Positions 7,698-11,436 of a stretch of 11,436 nt of DNA are shown in pieces. A model generated the notes under the pieces. It saw only the letters and a list, made by a program, of their open reading frames with translations, was not told the DNA's origin and did no database searches. Position 1 is the stretch's first letter. Every line of letters starts with the position of its first letter. Source of the DNA: Hyphochytrium catenoides (Eukaryota > Sar > Hyphochytriomycetes > Hyphochytriales > Hyphochytriaceae); contig FLMG01001109.1 of assembly GCA_900088475.1 (NCBI GenBank), positions 45,551-56,986 of the forward strand, in the 5' to 3' direction. A program made the translations under genes and the position numbers.

Positions 7698-10600
7698 CTA
7701 GTTGAGGCAGTGAGGAAGTAGAGAAAGTAGAGAGGAAGAGGGAAAGAGAGGCGTCAGTAAGGGTGAGTGCGAGATGATCCGTTCACGGTCGAATGCAAGA
7801 AGACAAAGAGAGACAGAGAGAGACAGAGGCACGGACACCAAAGGAGCTGCGTGATTGCGAAGCCAACAGGAGAGATAAAACCTTAGATGGTGAGTATAGA
7901 CACTGGATAAAGGTTGAGAAGAGAGAGAGAGACTAGGCCCAACGCAGGGGGGAGAGAGAGAGAGAATGAGAGAGAGAGACATGGACTAAGTGTGAGCGCT
8001 CTGGTAGTAGGAGTCGAAGCACGCTACCGAGGGAGGTTTGCAGCAGAAAGGTAAGCTTAGAGTTTCTGAAAGGAATGTGCTTCTCTTTGCTATGCAGCGC
8101 AGCGATGACATCTCCTAAGGCACTAAGACTCTTGTTGATGGCCTGAGCTTCCTTCAGACGCTCGCCCTTGGCCTTTAAGAGTTAAGAGAGACAGTGTACC
8201 GAGAGACCGTGGGAGAAAGAAGAGTGAGACGTGGAAGAAGAGCAATTAGAGCAGCGGGCGACAAGCTATTCTGGAGAACGCCTAACTTGGCAATGCCGGC
8301 TACTGCGCGCATACCGTCATCCCACCTCACTCTCTCTCTTTCTCTTTTCCTCTCTCGGTCTCCTCTTCCACCCCACCCCCCTCTCTTCTCCCTCTCTCTC
8401 TCTCTCTCGCTCCTAACTCTATTCTCCCTTTTGCCTCTCTCCTTCTCATCTTCGTCTATCGGCTGTGTCTTTCTACCGCTTATCTCTCTCGCCCCGTTAC
8501 TCTGGTGACGCACCTCGCTCTTGCTAACTCTTTCACTTCCCGCAAGGTCGACCAGGTTAAGGACACCATGGCGATGCTCATTACTGAGAGAATTGTGGGC
8601 CTTGAGAGTCAACTGCAAGATGCTGTTCACGGAGTGATTGTAAGCACACACCGAGTTAGAGAAAGAGACAGCAGGAAGTGTTAAGAGTTCTAAGGACACG
8701 GAAAGCCAAAAAGCTGAAGAGGACAAGAGCTAAGAAGAGCACAAGAATGCGTTAAAGAGAGAGAGAGAGAGAGAGAGAGATCGAAAGAGAGAGAGAGAGA
8801 GAGAGAACAGTGAAAACCGAAAGGATATAACGAAATAGGAGAGAACGGAATAGAGCAAAAGGTCTCGTTCTGGAACTTCTTTTCCTACAACTCTGCTCAC
8901 TCTCATCAGAGCCGCCGACAGCGCTAAGTACCTGTGGCTCCTGGAAGATCTCTCGTTACTTTTGGTAGCGCCTACAGATCTGGCTCCAGACGCTTCTCTT
9001 AGAAGTTCAAAGGCTTGAGAGGGAGAGGAAAGCTCTTCTTCATGGACATTCGTCAAACGTGTGCTCTCCCCGTCCCGAGAATGGATGATTTGAATTTCCG
9101 AGCTTCATATGAAAGAGGGGAGGCAGAGAACGAAAAAAGGATAAAGACAGAGAAGGAAGAGGTGGGGAGAGAGGAGGAGCAGTGTGAGACAGAGCGAGAG
9201 AGAGAGAGAGAGTGAGAAAGAAGAGAAGAAGAGAGAGACAGAGAACACACAGTCGGTAGGGAGTAAAAGGTTCGTCAGGTGCTTCGGCAGGAAGCAGGTA
9301 GAAAAGAAATAGTGCTGACCCCTTCCTCCGGTTTGCATTCTGCTCTTGCGCAGGCGTTGTCCTCCGGCCGCTTAGTAGGTCCCGCAGCTGCTCCTCATAG
9401 ATCTCCACATAGGAGGCAGTTACCGTGTAGGTCCACCCTGAGAGAGAGAGAGAGAGAGAGAGAATATGGAGAGCATAAAGGGAAAGGAAGAGGGCCAGAG
9501 TTGGGCGTAAGCTAGGCACTCGAGGAAAATACAGTCTCTCAAAAATGTGCAGACGTACCGCTCTGCTTCAGCTTCTCTATCTCTTGAAAGAGCATGAGTA
9601 CAGCCTTCGGGATAATGCCCGCGCACTCAGGGCGAGCGAGATCTCCCTCCATCTGCAGGCATCAGCCACTGAGGACGCTCGCATATTGGAGGGAAGGAAC
9701 ACAGCGAAAGAGGAGATGAAGAAAGAGTAGGTGCGGTAAGGAAGAAGAGCACTTACCGTGTATGTCTTGCCAGAGCCTGTCTGCCCGTACTGCGATGAGT
9801 TCAGCCATGCGAGAGAAAGCAAGAGCAGAGGTCGAGGAGATGACACACAGATACACGAGGTGTTCTTTGTTAGACAATTGGCGCGTTGCTAGCCCGTAGA
9901 CAATAGACGTATAACACACAGAGAGGAGTGAGAAGGGGAAGAGAGAGAGAGAGGGAGAGAGAGAGAGAGAGAGACAGAGAGAGAGAGCGAGAGGGACAGT
10001 CAGGGGTTGGATCGAGAGGTACACTGAAACGTATAATCAGAGAGAAGACGCAGGGAGAGAGAGAGAGAGAGAGTCACTAGCGCACTGGCGACTTCTCTCT
10101 GTTATTACCGCGAATATGCAAACTTTGTATCCATCTACGGCCGACTGGACGAGCTGTGAGACTTCTTGAAAAAGCTCATCTTGAGAAGAAGATGGGGAGA
10201 ACACCCGATCGAACTGGAATTGCCACTCCTTCTGCTGGAAAGAGCTGTTGTCGACATTCCTCTCTTTCTCGCCAAAGAGATGGATAAGGCGATGATCCTA
10301 TTCAAAGAGGTGTCAGGCCACTGCACTTTAGAGAACATCTGCAGGTCATTTGGTTGTTCTAACGCTCTCTATCCCTTCCCGATTTCCCTCCCTTTCTCTC
10401 TCTCTCTGACGAGCGTTATCCTTTCTTACGAACCGGGTCATTTTCTGGGAACTGGACCACAAAGTTCTCTTCTCCTTGAAGAAGAGGGCGTACTCGGCAA
10501 TATACCTGGCAATTAGTTGTGTCACTGAATGTGCAAGAGAGAGAGAGAGTGGGGGAGATACTGGGAGAGACACGACGCAGATATAACCTCAGGGGAGGAA

Positions 10601-11170
10601 GGCTCAAAGACAAAGAGAATAGGATATGGGTCACCTAGACGATAGGAGACGGCCATGAGACGAAGGAGAGAGCCACAGGACAGTGATAGCCCTGGATCTG
10701 ACCCTCGACCAGCATTCAACACCAGTGAGAGGGAGAGAGACAGCATGAAGATCGACAGAGCAAAGTAACAGTGTACTGAGTCCTCTAGATAGAAAGATCC
10801 CCCAAAAGAAGCTAGAAGAGGGGCATCCGATCACCCTGATGTTTCCTTTCAGTTCCTGGACTTGATTGTGGAGCTTCTTGCGCAGCTCTAGCTCCTCCCT
10901 GAACCAACAACATCACGGCTTAGCCACACACACGTACCATCTCTATTATTCACCTGCAGTTATCGGCCTCTCTTGTCTCACTATGTTTCTCTTTCACTTC
11001 TCTCTCCCTCCTTACGCTCTTCCCTCTCTCGCTGTTCTTCTCGTTCTCTAGATAGACACAGAGGACGCAGTGGCTCCTATCTCCTTCTCTCTTTCGCTTA
11101 CGTGCATCGCTGCTCGAGTGCCTGGATGTGGGCCTTAGCCTGTTCTAGCTCTGCATAGGCTGACAACACC
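7552..11170 (-). CDS. Kinesin-14 (C-terminal motor, Ncd/KIFC type), 5'-partial, 11 exons seen
   Basis: Eleven minus-strand exons join in frame to 402 residues plus a TAG stop: 11170-11102, 10898-10835, 10505-10434, 10297-10109, 9789-9757, 9652-9559, 9437-9320, 9102-8932, 8622-8514, 8172-8028 and 7697-7552. All ten introns are GT-AG and all phases match. Residues 1-31 are coiled coil, then the neck [13 protein letters not shown] (32-44). The motor follows at once: RVRP (48-51), P-loop GQTGSGKT (133-140), switch I NERSSRSH (262-269), switch II DLAGSE (295-300), and FRNSKLT with GNSKTLM near the end. The chain stops 17 residues after FAKK with [12 protein letters not shown], a typical kinesin-14 C-terminus. 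A motor at the C-terminus preceded by this neck marks a minus-end-directed, ATP-driven spindle or microtubule motor. The N-terminal tail and most of the coiled coil must lie beyond the window. Intron 3 borders are uncertain. Confidence 0.92.
7921..7979. repeat. GA tracts in the last kinesin intron
   Basis: Interrupted GA runs on the + strand, which are CT on the kinesin sense strand. Confidence 0.85.
8028..8172 (-). CDS. Kinesin exon j: microtubule-binding region
   Basis: Encodes [20 protein letters not shown] and [17 protein letters not shown], the alpha-4/loop-12/alpha-5 microtubule contact region. The acceptor is TTAAAG and the donor GTAGCG. Confidence 0.93.
8329..8410. repeat. CT-rich tract in a kinesin intron
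   Basis: CT-rich on the + strand (purine-rich on the kinesin sense strand), so opposite in polarity to most of the gene's tracts. It lies inside the intron 8173-8513. Confidence 0.85.
8514..8622 (-). CDS. Kinesin exon i: switch II exon
   Basis: Encodes [10 protein letters not shown] and then [22 protein letters not shown] is the kinesin switch II. The acceptor is GAACAG and the donor GTGCGT. Confidence 0.93.
8757..8806. repeat. Double (GA)n tract in a kinesin intron
   Basis: Two (GA)11-12 runs separated by TCGA, inside intron 8623-8931. Confidence 0.9.
8932..9102 (-). CDS. Kinesin exon h: switch I exon
   Basis: Carries [17 protein letters not shown], including the switch I residues that sense the nucleotide gamma-phosphate. 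The donor AG|GTACTT splits the Ser after SRSH. Confidence 0.92.
9193..9241. repeat. GA tract in a kinesin intron
   Basis: (GA)n run and loose GA-rich sequence inside intron 9103-9319. Confidence 0.8.
9320..9437 (-). CDS. Kinesin exon g: [13 protein letters not shown] strand/helix
   Basis: Encodes the conserved [14 protein letters not shown] motif. The acceptor is a (CT)n tract ending directly in CAG, and the donor is GTCAGC (phase 2). Confidence 0.9.
9441..9463. repeat. (AG)n tract forming a splice-acceptor pyrimidine tract
   Basis: On the kinesin sense strand this reads (TC)n directly followed by AG and exon g, so the microsatellite itself is the polypyrimidine tract. Confidence 0.9.
9559..9652 (-). 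CDS. Kinesin exon f: post-P-loop segment
   Basis: Begins [18 protein letters not shown] after CTGCAG and ends in a phase-1 GTACGT donor. Confidence 0.9.
9757..9789 (-). CDS. Kinesin exon e: 33-nt P-loop microexon
   Basis: Encodes [11 protein letters not shown], the ATP-binding Walker A loop, as eleven whole codons between CGCAG and GTAAGT. Confidence 0.93.
9939..10073. repeat. GA tracts in the intron before the P-loop exon
   Basis: GA runs at about 9939-9995 and 10054-10073 inside intron 9790-10108, CT on the kinesin sense strand. Confidence 0.85.
10109..10297 (-). CDS. Kinesin exon d: core of motor N-half
   Basis: Contains [15 protein letters not shown] and ends with DGYKVCIFA before donor GTAATA. 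An in-frame TAG at 10298-10300 means the exon cannot begin earlier. An alternative start at 10263 pairs with the GTAAGA donor. Confidence 0.85.
10434..10505 (-). CDS. Kinesin exon c: motor strand beta-1 (YCRVRPLL)
   Basis: Starts after TTGCCAG with [15 protein letters not shown] and ends at NDP in the model used. The downstream border is ambiguous: a phase-0 donor GTTCGT at 10433 or a stronger phase-1 donor GTAAGA at 10429. Confidence 0.8.
10536..10550. repeat. Short GA tract near a kinesin acceptor
   Basis: Short (GA)n about 30 nt upstream (sense) of the acceptor at 10506, inside intron 10506-10834. Confidence 0.75.
10835..10898 (-). CDS. Kinesin exon b: coiled coil and kinesin-14 neck
   Basis: Encodes EELELRKK then [13 protein letters not shown], the family-defining neck just before the motor. 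Borders are TTCAG|G and AGG|GTGATC. Confidence 0.9.
11102..11170 (-). CDS. Kinesin exon a: coiled-coil stalk
   Basis: Encodes [20 protein letters not shown] and RC, a heptad-like helix. The acceptor is GTTTAG|G and the donor AC|GTAAGC (phase 2). This is the most 5' exon I can support. Confidence 0.75.
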
Positions 11171-11436
11171 CTAAACGACCAAGAGAGGAGCACGAAACTT
11201 CAGAAATGCAGGGAGTCACTGAGATCAGCCACTACCATATCTCGCTTGTTGTCTCTCCAGAAATATTGTGGCTTCTCTTCCTTATCTCCTCCCTCTCTTG
11301 TGTCTGTCTCGACCTATTGTAGGCGTTCGTTTCCGCTAGCGGCATGGTTTTCCCGTCTCTTCCCCCATTTCTTTCTCTGTTTTCCTCTCGTTTCCTCTTT
11401 CTTCCTTTCTCTCATTTTCTCTCTTACGTCTCCCCC
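11171..11436 (-). other. Upstream kinesin sequence, exon structure not resolved
   Basis: This must hold an intron and possibly further 5' exons of the kinesin gene. One minus-strand frame is open from about 11400 to a possible donor near 11235 (ATATG|GTAGTG) in the phase needed by exon a. Its content is largely driven by GA-rich sequence, so I do not call it an exon. Confidence 0.35.

Noticed and set aside
8194-8508. 104-residue + frame opposite the kinesin intron
   Set aside because: Driven by the CT tract inside intron 8173-8513, and no domain is visible.

Overview
The window is nuclear DNA of a protist-like eukaryote. Both well-supported genes are split by spliceosomal GT-AG introns, non-coding DNA is abundant, and (CT)n/(GA)n microsatellites occur throughout. 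An intron-rich alveolate, for example a chromerid relative, would fit, but this is an impression from gene style and repeat type. Nothing in the sequence proves the taxon. No bacterial operon, CRISPR array, tRNA or rRNA was seen.

Layout. Positions 1-32 are a pure (AG)16 tract. Positions 33 to about 2240 hold no gene I can support: stops occur at about the random rate in the frames I read. Positions 2240-3460 contain a GA-rich block (2517-2990) followed by a CT-rich block (3024-3455), which makes a large imperfect inverted purine/pyrimidine arrangement. Positions 3460-4440 are unique sequence with a strong 15-bp hairpin (3582-3616) and a (CT)n tract broken by three N bases (4056-4058).

Positions 4444-7004 (+) hold a complete two-exon gene for a 792-residue type I membrane protein. 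It has a signal peptide, two proline-rich stalks, a cysteine-free ectodomain made of four beta-alpha-beta-like half-repeats, one transmembrane helix and a serine-rich cytoplasmic tail. I do not recognise its family.

Positions 7552-11170 (-) hold the 3' part of a kinesin gene, rebuilt here as eleven short exons that join in frame to 402 residues. The motor lies at the C-terminus, directly after a coiled-coil/neck ending in ELKGNIR, so it is a kinesin-14 (Ncd/KIFC type, expected to move toward microtubule minus ends). Its 5' end lies beyond the window. The P-loop is carried on a 33-nt microexon. The two genes converge, with 547 bp between their stop codons. Nothing suggests that they work in one pathway.
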